From Clostridiales bacterium (GTDB lineage: Bacteria; Bacillota_A; Clostridia; Peptostreptococcales; Anaerovoracaceae), in NCBI GenBank assembly GCA_024697655.1, contig JAILFI010000033.1, forward strand, positions 1 through 13,583: a stretch of DNA of 13,583 bases, read 5' to 3'. Positions 7,932-13,583 of this stretch are shown here, in pieces (positions within the stretch are counted from its first letter, which is position 1; each line of letters begins with the position of its first letter). A program made the position numbers and the translations under genes. The notes beneath the pieces are model-generated. The model saw only the letters and a program-made list of their open reading frames with translations, searched no databases and had not been told where the DNA came from.

Positions 7932-7940
7932 TGGTACAAT
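7932..7940 (+). promoter_or_regulatory. Extended -10 promoter of the fused spermidine-synthase-like gene
   Basis: TGGTACAAT carries the extended -10 TG (7932-7933) and a -10 of TACAAT (7935-7940), five of six matches. No convincing -35 is present 16-18 bp upstream, as is common for extended -10 promoters. The expected start point, about 7 nt after the -10, falls on or next to the A of ATG 7947. Confidence 0.65.
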
Positions 7941-7946
7941 CACACC

Positions 7947-9656
7947 ATGGATAAGAAAGGGACGCAGCCGCAGACAGGCGGCAAGGCTGGCGCGGCACGG
8001 TCCGGCCGGCATATACTGGAGAACAAACTGTATCTCTACCTGACGGAATTCTTCGCGGGCATGGCGGTGATGGCGGTCGAACTCGGGGCCAACCGTCTGC
8101 TGGCGCCGTATTTCAGTTCCTCGCAGATCGTCTGGACCATCATCATCGGCACGATCATGATCGCGATGGCACTCGGAAATATCTACGGCGGCCGCAAAGC
8201 GGACAAGGATCCCGACCCGGACAAACTGTATGTCCGCATCCTCATCGCGGCGGTGTGGATCGCAGCGATCGCGGTGATCGGCAAGTATATCATCCTCGGC
8301 ATTGCGGCTGTGCTGGTCTTTTCGGTCAGCCACAACTTCCTCATCATTGCGGGCTTTGCGGCCTGCATGGTGCTCTTTGTGTTCCCGTGTTTCCTGCTCG
8401 GGACGGTGACACCGTCGCTGGTCAAGTACACGACGGACAGCCTCGATGACAACGGCAGCGTCGTGGGCACGCTCGGCGCCTGTAACACGATCGGCAGCAT
8501 CCTCGGGACATTCCTGCCGACATTCGTGACGATCCCGGCGGTAGGGACAACGATCTCGTTCCTGCTGTTTTCCGGCGTTCTGCTGCTCCTCGCGCTGGTG
8601 TACTTCTTCAGCGCGCGCGTGCGCAAAAAGACGGCGGCGGCAGGGCTGGCGCTGTTTCTTGTGTGCTGCCTGTTCGGCGGGCAGGGCAGCTTTGCGTTCT
8701 GGGAGAAGGATATCGTCTACGAAGGAGAGTCCACCTACAACTATCTGCAGGTCAAGGAATCGCCCCGCTCGGTCATCCTCTCGACCAATGTGCTTTTCGG
8801 TGTGCAGTCCATCCTGCGCAAGGACAAAGACCTGACCGGGATGTACTACGACTACGCGCTGGCGGCACCGTACATGGCCGGGATCTATGAAGGGACAGAC
8901 GGAGAAGGCGCGCGGACAGAAGAGCCGTTCGAGATCCTGATCCTCGGCAACGGGACAGGTACGTACGCGGCACAGTGCTGGAAGTTCTTCGGCGGCGGAG
9001 GAGAAAACAGCGCGGCAGGCCGCCCGGTCCACATCGAAGGCGTCGAGATCGATCAGAAAATCACGGATCTGGCAGAGGAGTACTTCGATATGCCGGCGGA
9101 GATCGAGGTATACACCTACGACGGCCGGGCGTATCTGAACGCAGTGGACAAAAAATATGATGTGATCATGGTCGACGCGTACCAGGACATCACCATCCCG
9201 TTCCAAATGTCCTCGGCCGAATTCTTCACGATGGTGCACGACCATCTCAAGGACGGCGGCGTCATGGTCGTCAACATGAACATGCGCAGCGACAAAGCGG
9301 GCAGCATCAATGAATATCTGTCCGATACGATCGCCAGCGTCTTTGACTATGTGACGACAGTGGATGTCGAGGGCGGCACCAACAGGGAACTCTTCGCCTG
9401 TGACCGGAAGGACGCGGCGGATGTGATGCACGCGGGTTTTGGGGCGGAAGAACGGACGGATCTGCGGGCGATGATGTGGAAGGTCGACAGCGGCATGACC
9501 GTGTACGAAGGCGGCGACCTGATCCTGACGGATGACAAGGCGCCGGTCGAACTGCTCGGCATGAGCGTGATCGACGATCTGATCGGAGAGGAAACAGAGT
9601 ACTACCGTTCCGTCTATGAAGAGGGCGGCATTGCCGCATTGCTGGAATTGCTGTAG
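7947..9656 (+). CDS. Fused membrane domain / spermidine synthase-like protein
   Basis: This 569-residue protein has two parts. Residues about 28-250 contain roughly six or seven membrane spans, starting LYLYLTEFFAGMAVMAVELGANRLLAPYFSSSQIVW, a conserved opening of fused transporter-like/spermidine-synthase proteins. From about residue 265 a polyamine-synthase-like Rossmann fold follows: an N-terminal beta region (STYNYLQVKE), the nucleotide-type glycine motif LILGNGTGTYA (334-338), the acidic strand end GVEID (Asp369) and VDAYQD (Asp410, Asp414), then IPFQMSSAEFF. True spermidine synthases transfer aminopropyl from decarboxylated S-adenosylmethionine to putrescine; here the catalytic D(S/T)xD motif is replaced by DAYQD, so the activity is uncertain. 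There is no Shine-Dalgarno before ATG 7947 and no alternative start before Met39. It ends at a strong terminator. Confidence 0.85.
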   Translation: MDKKGTQPQTGGKAGAARSGRHILENKLYLYLTEFFAGMAVMAVELGANRLLAPYFSSSQIVWTIIIGTIMIAMALGNIYGGRKADKDPDPDKLYVRILIAAVWIAAIAVIGKYIILGIAAVLVFSVSHNFLIIAGFAACMVLFVFPCFLLGTVTPSLVKYTTDSLDDNGSVVGTLGACNTIGSILGTFLPTFVTIPAVGTTISFLLFSGVLLLLALVYFFSARVRKKTAAAGLALFLVCCLFGGQGSFAFWEKDIVYEGESTYNYLQVKESPRSVILSTNVLFGVQSILRKDKDLTGMYYDYALAAPYMAGIYEGTDGEGARTEEPFEILILGNGTGTYAAQCWKFFGGGGENSAAGRPVHIEGVEIDQKITDLAEEYFDMPAEIEVYTYDGRAYLNAVDKKYDVIMVDAYQDITIPFQMSSAEFFTMVHDHLKDGGVMVVNMNMRSDKAGSINEYLSDTIASVFDYVTTVDVEGGTNRELFACDRKDAADVMHAGFGAEERTDLRAMMWKVDSGMTVYEGGDLILTDDKAPVELLGMSVIDDLIGEETEYYRSVYEEGGIAALLELL

Positions 9657-9694
9657 GCGGAGCCGGAAACGCATCCGGAATACAGAGAATACTT

Positions 9695-9727
9695 AAAAGT
9701 GCGGCTGTCTGTGACAGCCGCACTTTT
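9695..9727 (+). terminator. Bidirectional intrinsic terminator between the spermidine-synthase-like gene and coaBC
   Basis: AAAAGTGCGGCTGTC (9695-9709) and GACAGCCGCACTTTT (9713-9727) form a perfect 15-bp stem with a 3-nt loop (TGT). A tract on the left and T tract on the right serve both strands. It lies between convergent genes ending at 9656 and 9782. Confidence 0.95.
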
Positions 9728-9781
9728 CATATTGACTGATTGATGCACAGGCGCAGTGTCGTCTGCATCACGCCGCTGCGG

Positions 9782-10987
9782 TCATTTCGCGCGCATCGCC
9801 ATGATCTTGTCGAGGATCACATCGGCGGTCTGCTCCTTGCTGAGCCGCGGATAGGATTCTTCGCCTTCCGCTGTGATCATGGTGATGATGTTGGTATCGC
9901 CGGCAAAGCCCGCACCTTCCGCCCGGAGGCTGTTGGCGCAGATCATATCGACGTTCTTTTTGGTTAGTTTTTTGCGGGAATTCTCGATCACATTCTCGGT
10001 TTCCATCGCGAAGCCGCAAAGGAACTGGCCTTCGCGGCGGTGTTCCCCGAGCCACTTCAGGATGTCCTGCGTGCGTTCCAGTTTGATGGCAGTGTCGTCT
10101 TCGCCGTCCTTTTTCTTGATCTTTTCCTTTGCGACGGTGGCGGGGCGGTAGTCCGCGACCGCTGCTGCCTTGATGATGATATCCATCTTGTCCGCGCGGG
10201 AGGTGACCGCATCGAACATTTCCTGCGCGCTCAGGATCTTCACCGTTTCCACAAACGGCTCTTCGGGCAGCGCCACGCGGCCGGAGACCAGGGTGACGTT
10301 CGCACCGCGACGGGCAGCCATCCTGGCGATCGCGTAGCCCATCTTGCCGGTGCTGTGGTTGGTGATGTAGCGGACCGGATCGATCGCTTCCTGGGTGGGA
10401 CCTGCCGTGACGAGCAGGTTGATCCCGGTCATGTCTTTTTCCTTGGCGATCATCTGCTCCACGCAGCGGATCAGAACGTCCGGTTCCGGCATTTTGCCTT
10501 TGCCGACGTCACCGCAGGCGAGCAGGCCTTCCGCCGGATCGACGATCAGCCAGCCGCGGTCCTTCAGGATCTGCAGGTTGACCTGCGTGGCGATGTTCTC
10601 ATACATCGCGGTGTTCATCGCAGGCGCGATGACCTTCGGGCAGGTGCAGGCGAGCACGGTGGTCGTGAGCATGTCGTCGGCGATCCCGTTCGCCAGTTTG
10701 GCGATGATATTGGCGGTCGCTGGTGCGATCAGCACGAGGTCCGCCGCTTTGGCAAGCGAGATGTGCTGTGTTTTGAATTCGAAATTGCGGTCGAAGGTGT
10801 CGACGCAGACGCGGTTTTCCGTCAGGGTCTCGAACGTCAGCGGGGAAATGAACTCGCAGGCGTTTTTTGTCATGACGGCATGCACATTGTAGCCTTTTTT
10901 CTTCAGGCCGCTGGCGACATAAGCCGATTTGTAGGCGGCGATCCCGCCGGAGATGCCCAGCAGGACGGTTTTTTTATTGTTTTCCAT
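9782..10987 (-). CDS. coaBC: Phosphopantothenoylcysteine decarboxylase / phosphopantothenate-cysteine ligase
   Basis: This 401-residue bifunctional enzyme performs two steps of coenzyme A synthesis: it joins cysteine to 4'-phosphopantothenate (CoaB) and decarboxylates the product with FMN (CoaC). The N-terminal CoaC domain has LLGISGGIAAYKS, His75 in TQHISLAKAADL, PATANIIAKLANGIADD, PAMNTAM (Asn125) and LLACGDVGKGKMPEP (Cys158). These positions coincide with the E. coli active-site residues His75, Asn125 and Cys158. The CoaB domain starts near residue 190 with LLVTAGPTQEAIDPVRYITN (Asn210), then STGKMGYAIA, AAVADYRP and CGFAMETEN. The reading frame is open far upstream, but homology begins at ATG 10987 (MENNKKTVLLG). 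No Shine-Dalgarno is visible before it, which is odd for this sequence. Confidence 0.96.
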   Translation of the reverse strand: MENNKKTVLLGISGGIAAYKSAYVASGLKKKGYNVHAVMTKNACEFISPLTFETLTENRVCVDTFDRNFEFKTQHISLAKAADLVLIAPATANIIAKLANGIADDMLTTTVLACTCPKVIAPAMNTAMYENIATQVNLQILKDRGWLIVDPAEGLLACGDVGKGKMPEPDVLIRCVEQMIAKEKDMTGINLLVTAGPTQEAIDPVRYITNHSTGKMGYAIARMAARRGANVTLVSGRVALPEEPFVETVKILSAQEMFDAVTSRADKMDIIIKAAAVADYRPATVAKEKIKKKDGEDDTAIKLERTQDILKWLGEHRREGQFLCGFAMETENVIENSRKKLTKKNVDMICANSLRAEGAGFAGDTNIITMITAEGEESYPRLSKEQTADVILDKIMAMRAK

Positions 10988-11052
10988 TGGTTCTGTTCTG
11001 CAATGCGGTGCGCGCTTCTCCCGTGCAGAGCGGCGGGAAGGGCGATTCCGTG

Positions 11053-11068
11053 GGCGCAGTCCTGCGCC
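11053..11068 (-). other. Hairpin in the coaBC leader
   Basis: On the minus strand GGCGCA and TGCGCC form a 6-bp GC stem around GGAC, extendable to 7 bp with a 2-nt loop. It lies just after the predicted coaBC transcription start and about 65 nt before its start codon. No T tract follows, so it is not a terminator. Confidence 0.45.
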
Positions 11069-11080
11069 TCTGTCAGAAAA

Positions 11081-11109
11081 AGTATACTCCAGCAGGTGTG
11101 TGAATTCAA
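11081..11109 (-). promoter_or_regulatory. coaBC: Sigma-A-type promoter of coaBC
   Basis: Reading the minus strand, TTGAAT (11109-11104) and TATACT (11086-11081) are separated by 17 bp. The -10 matches five of six bases and the -35 keeps TTGA. Transcription would start near 11074, giving a leader of about 87 nt before ATG 10987. Confidence 0.75.
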
Positions 11110-11115
11110 GAAATC

Positions 11116-11174
11116 GCGCAGCGTGCGCAAAAAACCGGCGGTTTGTGCAAAACCGCGGATGTTGCGCAAGGCGG
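11116..11174. repeat. Cluster of palindromes and imperfect direct repeats between coaBC and the DUF2284 gene
   Basis: Inverted repeats are GCGCA-GCG-TGCGC (11116-11128), AAACCG-G-CGGTTT (11132-11144), CCGCGG (11153-11158) and TTGCGCAA (11162-11169). Overlapping these are three related direct elements: 11123-11141 (GTGCGCAAAAAACCGGCGG), 11145-11158 (GTGCAAAACCGCGG) and 11161-11174 (GTTGCGCAAGGCGG). The cluster lies between two divergent promoters, and the last element covers the -35 position of the rightward one. This arrangement suits an operator, but no regulator family can be named. Confidence 0.5.
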
Positions 11175-11178
11175 AGTA

Positions 11179-11187
11179 TGCTATACT
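11179..11187 (+). promoter_or_regulatory. Extended -10 promoter of the DUF2284-hrb pair
   Basis: TGCTATACT gives an extended -10 (TG at 11179-11180) and TATACT (11182-11187). The region 17 bp upstream holds no good -35; a TTG is present at 11162-11164 within a palindrome. Transcription would begin near 11194, leaving a leader of about 29 nt with a strong ribosome binding site. Confidence 0.7.
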
Positions 11188-11222
11188 GTGAGAAGAAAGA
11201 TCGTGCAGCCGGGGAGGGGAGC

Positions 11223-11762
11223 ATGGAGTACAGAGTGGAACGCTTTGAGGGCCGGATCGGTATCCCGGCGTATCTGGAAGGGTACGTCGACGTAGAGGGC
11301 TTTCTGGCTTGCTGCCGGGAGTGCCCGAACTATGGACAGCTCTGGTCATGCCCGCCCTATGACTTTGACCCCATGGATGTCTGGCGCGCCTACGGCAGTC
11401 TGCTGATCGTGGGCAGGCGCGTCACCTACACCGGCGACCGGACGGAAACGGAGATGGAAGCCGTTCTGGGAAGAGTCAAGCAGGAGATCACGGACGAACT
11501 GGAATCGCTGCGTGCCGTCCGCTCCGGCAGTATGCCGCTCTCCGCGGGCAGTTGTGCGATCTGTGAGGGATGCACCCGTCCGGCCGGTGCGCCGTGCAGG
11601 CATCCCGGTCAAATGCGGTATTCGATCGAATCGCTCGGCGGCAATGTGGGGAAGACCATCCGCGATGTTTGCGGGGTCGATATCGAATGGATCGAAGAAG
11701 GACGTCTGCCGGAGCACTTTGTGCTTGTCGGCGGGCTGCTCGAAAAAGAAAGGGAGGAATAG
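11223..11762 (+). CDS. DUF2284 domain-containing, probably metal-binding protein
   Basis: This 179-residue protein has two cysteine clusters. The first is Cys30, 31 and 34 in [13 protein letters not shown], followed by Cys43 in SCPPY. The second is Cys111, 114, 117 and 125 in [18 protein letters not shown]. This C-x2-C-x8-C then C-x2-C-x2-C-x7-C spacing, with the WxCPPY motif, is that of DUF2284 proteins, predicted metal or Fe-S binding and without known function. No signal peptide or membrane segment is seen. GGGGAGGGG (11211-11219) precedes ATG 11223 at close spacing. The stop is separated by one base from the start of the downstream flavin reductase-rubredoxin gene, so the two are almost certainly co-translated, which suggests a redox role. 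An electron-transfer or Fe-S maturation link is inference. Confidence 0.85.
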   Translation: MEYRVERFEGRIGIPAYLEGYVDVEGFLACCRECPNYGQLWSCPPYDFDPMDVWRAYGSLLIVGRRVTYTGDRTETEMEAVLGRVKQEITDELESLRAVRSGSMPLSAGSCAICEGCTRPAGAPCRHPGQMRYSIESLGGNVGKTIRDVCGVDIEWIEEGRLPEHFVLVGGLLEKEREE

Positions 11763-11763
11763 T

Positions 11764-12426
11764 ATGGATCCGAAAGCGATGTATAAACTGACCTATGGAC
11801 TGTTCGTCGTCACAACGTTCAGCGACGGCAAGTTCAACGGCTGTATTTCCAATACGGCGATCCAGGTGGCCAATGATCCGACAAGACTGGGTCTTGCGAT
11901 CAACAAGGCCAACCTGACGCATGATATGATCAGGGAAGCCGGAAAGTTCAACGTCTCGATCATCAGTGAAGAGGCGGATTTCGAGTTGTTCAAACACTTC
12001 GGCATGCAGTCCGGCCGCGATGTGGACAAATTCCTCGGGTATAAGGACTGTGCAGGTGCAGCGAACGGCATTCCGTATATTACAAAGGGAACGAATGCAG
12101 TCATGTGCTGCACCGTCACAGAGATGTTCGATCTCGGCTCGCACACGTTCTTTGTGGCGACGATCGATGATATGAAAGTCCTGAGCGCGGCGGCAAGCTG
12201 CACGTATTCGTACTATCAGAGCAGCATCAAACCGCAGCCCGGCAAGCCGGCCGATCCGGCGGACGGGGCTGTCTGGCGCTGCAAGATCTGCGGGTATGAA
12301 TACAAGGAGAAGGACGGCGATCCTGCGAACGGCATCGCGCCCGGCACGAAGTTCGAAGATCTGCCGGAAGACTGGGTCTGCCCGCTGTGCAAGCACCCGA
12401 AGAGCGATTTCGAGAAAGTGCAGTAG
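11764..12426 (+). CDS. hrb: High-molecular-weight rubredoxin (flavin reductase-like domain plus rubredoxin)
   Basis: This 220-residue protein has an N-terminal flavin reductase-like FMN-binding domain (about 1-155: [32 protein letters not shown], then FNVSIISE) and a C-terminal rubredoxin domain (171-220). The iron ligands are Cys173 and Cys176 in [10 protein letters not shown] and Cys206 and Cys209 in [13 protein letters not shown]; the [21 protein letters not shown] loop between them is typical. The same fusion in Moorella thermoacetica (Hrb) passes electrons to a flavodiiron protein that reduces NO or oxygen. No such partner gene lies in the window. AGGGAGG (11751-11757) precedes ATG 11764. 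The gene follows the DUF2284 gene by one base and ends 43 nt before a terminator. Confidence 0.92.
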   Translation: MDPKAMYKLTYGLFVVTTFSDGKFNGCISNTAIQVANDPTRLGLAINKANLTHDMIREAGKFNVSIISEEADFELFKHFGMQSGRDVDKFLGYKDCAGAANGIPYITKGTNAVMCCTVTEMFDLGSHTFFVATIDDMKVLSAAASCTYSYYQSSIKPQPGKPADPADGAVWRCKICGYEYKEKDGDPANGIAPGTKFEDLPEDWVCPLCKHPKSDFEKVQ

Positions 12427-12469
12427 TACACAGCTGAAACGGCGCTCCTGGCAAAATGGAACAGGCAAT

Positions 12470-12499
12470 AAAAACCCCTGCGGCTGCGCAGGGGTTTTT
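12470..12499 (+). terminator. Bidirectional intrinsic terminator between hrb and the symporter gene
   Basis: AAAAACCCCTGC (12470-12481) and GCAGGGGTTTTT (12488-12499) form a perfect 12-bp stem with a 6-nt loop GGCTGC. A and T tracts on both sides allow termination of hrb (+) and of the converging symporter gene (-). Confidence 0.95.
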
Positions 12500-12539
12500 G
12501 GTTCGTATTGTCAGCCTTGACCAGGCTGCGGCTAAGCGT

Positions 12540-13583
12540 TTACTGCCAGAAGTCGAGCTTGTCGAACAGACCGATGTTCGCCGCTTTGAAGACAGGGTTC
12601 TTGCCTTCTTTTCTCTGTCTCTCGTAGTCCTTGAAGCACTTGAGGGCGACGCCGCCGAGAATCAGGATGGACGGAACGTTGGTCACGACCATGAGACCCT
12701 GTGCCATGTCAGCGGTATCCCAGACGAGGCCCGCGCTTGCGATCGCGCCGAGCAGGATGATGGCGCTGGCGATCAGACGGAAAACTGTCAGGAAGCCCTT
12801 GCTCGGATCTCTCTTCAGGATGAACTTGAGGCAGCCCTCGCAGTACGAATAGTTGCCGATCAGGGTGGTGAATGCGAACAGGGTCAGCGCAACCGTGATG
12901 AACACGGGGCCGAAGCTGCCGAGCGTGGAGCTCATGCTGTCCTGCACGAACTCGATCGGCTCTCTGGTTGCATAATCGGCAGGCATCACATTTGTGCTCA
13001 GGCACATCAGTGCGGTCGCCGAGCAGATGAGCAGGGTGTCGATGAAGACGGAAAGCATCTGGACAAGGCCCTGCTTGGCCGGGTGGGAAACATCCGCCGT
13101 CGCAGCTGCGTTCGGCGCAGAACCCATACCAGCTTCATTGGAGTAGAGGCCTCTCTTCAGACCGAACATCAGGCAGCTGCCGGTGAAGCCGCCGAAGATC
13201 GCTTTGAAATCAAACGCGCTTTCGAAGATGCGGCCGAACATTGTCCCCAGGTTGCCTGCGTTCATGACCAGTACCAGGATCGAGATCGCAACGTACAGAA
13301 CGCCCATGATCGGAACGAGGATGCCGGTGACGTTGACCAGTCTCTTGGCACCGCCGAGAACGATGACGGCGAACAGGACCATCAGGATGACACCGATGAC
13401 TGCCGGCGTGCTCGATTCATTGTAGAAGGAGAACGCCTTGAACGAGGTCTGCAGATTGTATGCTGCGAGCATGTTGTAGCCGACCGCATAGGTGAAGATG
13501 ATCAGGATGGAGAAAAGGACACCGAGCCATCTTGCATGCAGTGCCTGATGCATGTAGAACGCCGGGCCGCCGTAGCTGGAGCC
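12540..13583 (-). CDS. Alanine/glycine:cation symporter family protein (partial, N-terminus off the right edge)
   Basis: The last 347 residues are present; the frame is open to the window edge, reading GSSYGGPAFYMHQAL at the cut. The family signature LYSNEAGMGSAPNAAATA is intact, as are hydrophobic spans such as GVLFSILIIFTYAVGYNML, AVIGVILMVLFAVIVLGG and GVLYVAISILVLVM. About seven to eight membrane spans are visible, so roughly the first 100-130 residues of a family typical of about 450-480 residues are missing. These proteins import alanine or glycine together with sodium or protons across the cytoplasmic membrane. TAA is at 12542-12540. The C-terminus ends in a short basic, then amphipathic tail (YERQRKEGKNPVFKAANIGLFDKLDFWQ). 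The gene converges on hrb; no relation to it is implied. Confidence 0.94.
   Translation of the reverse strand, partial: GSSYGGPAFYMHQALHARWLGVLFSILIIFTYAVGYNMLAAYNLQTSFKAFSFYNESSTPAVIGVILMVLFAVIVLGGAKRLVNVTGILVPIMGVLYVAISILVLVMNAGNLGTMFGRIFESAFDFKAIFGGFTGSCLMFGLKRGLYSNEAGMGSAPNAAATADVSHPAKQGLVQMLSVFIDTLLICSATALMCLSTNVMPADYATREPIEFVQDSMSSTLGSFGPVFITVALTLFAFTTLIGNYSYCEGCLKFILKRDPSKGFLTVFRLIASAIILLGAIASAGLVWDTADMAQGLMVVTNVPSILILGGVALKCFKDYERQRKEGKNPVFKAANIGLFDKLDFWQ

Noticed and set aside
7868..7939. Upstream extension of pyrC to ATG 7939
   Set aside because: The promoter (7898-7926) and the ribosome binding site lie inside this extension, and its residues are not like dihydroorotase.
11116..11174. 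CRISPR-like array
   Set aside because: The repeats are short, imperfect and unequally spaced, without unique spacers of constant length and without cas genes.
10988..11224. Upstream extension of coaBC to 11224
   Set aside because: The added 79 residues are Arg/Ser-rich, do not resemble CoaBC, and would span the coaBC promoter and the divergent intergenic region.
12512..12528. CAGCCT/AGGCTG hairpin after the symporter stop as a second terminator
   Set aside because: The stem is only 6 bp and no T tract follows on either strand; the adjacent 12-bp terminator explains the junction.

Overview
The window is a GC-rich piece of bacterial chromosome, most likely from an anaerobic member of the Bacillota (Clostridia-like). 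The evidence is strong AGGAGG-type ribosome binding sites, sigma-A-like promoters, compact intrinsic terminators, a high-molecular-weight rubredoxin, a CGAxxG redox protein and a fused membrane/spermidine-synthase-like protein. The exact taxon cannot be fixed from this sequence. Gene density is high: the longest gap is about 235 bp (10988-11222), and no stretch over 300 bp lacks a gene.

Left block (1-6507, all + strand). This begins with the 3' end of the F1F0 ATP synthase operon: the tail of atpA, then atpG, atpD and atpC in the canonical alpha-gamma-beta-epsilon order. With short gaps it runs on into a lipoprotein that looks like a divergent solute-binding protein, an Ldh2-family NAD(P)-dependent dehydrogenase, a small cysteine-rich CGAxxG redox protein and a YcxB-like membrane protein. 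The block ends at a clear bidirectional terminator (6482-6507). A terminator-like hairpin lies on the start codon of the lipoprotein gene and may separate the ATP synthase genes from the rest.

Right block (6542-13583) alternates strands. pyrC (dihydroorotase, -) and a fused membrane/spermidine-synthase-like gene (+) diverge from closely packed promoters near 7898-7940; the + gene appears to be leaderless. coaBC (-) and a DUF2284-hrb pair (+) diverge from a second intergenic region that holds several palindromes and imperfect direct repeats. A partial alanine/glycine:cation symporter gene (-) runs off the right edge. Each of the three convergent junctions carries a hairpin flanked by A and T tracts that could terminate transcription from both sides.

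Functionally this is core metabolism (ATP synthesis, pyrimidine and coenzyme A biosynthesis) mixed with anaerobic redox and accessory genes. I see no mobile element, CRISPR array, tRNA, rRNA or defence system. The least explained items are the orphan binding-protein-like lipoprotein with its start-codon hairpin, the leaderless gene, the repeat-rich coaBC/DUF2284 intergenic region, and the dehydrogenase/redox/YcxB cassette.
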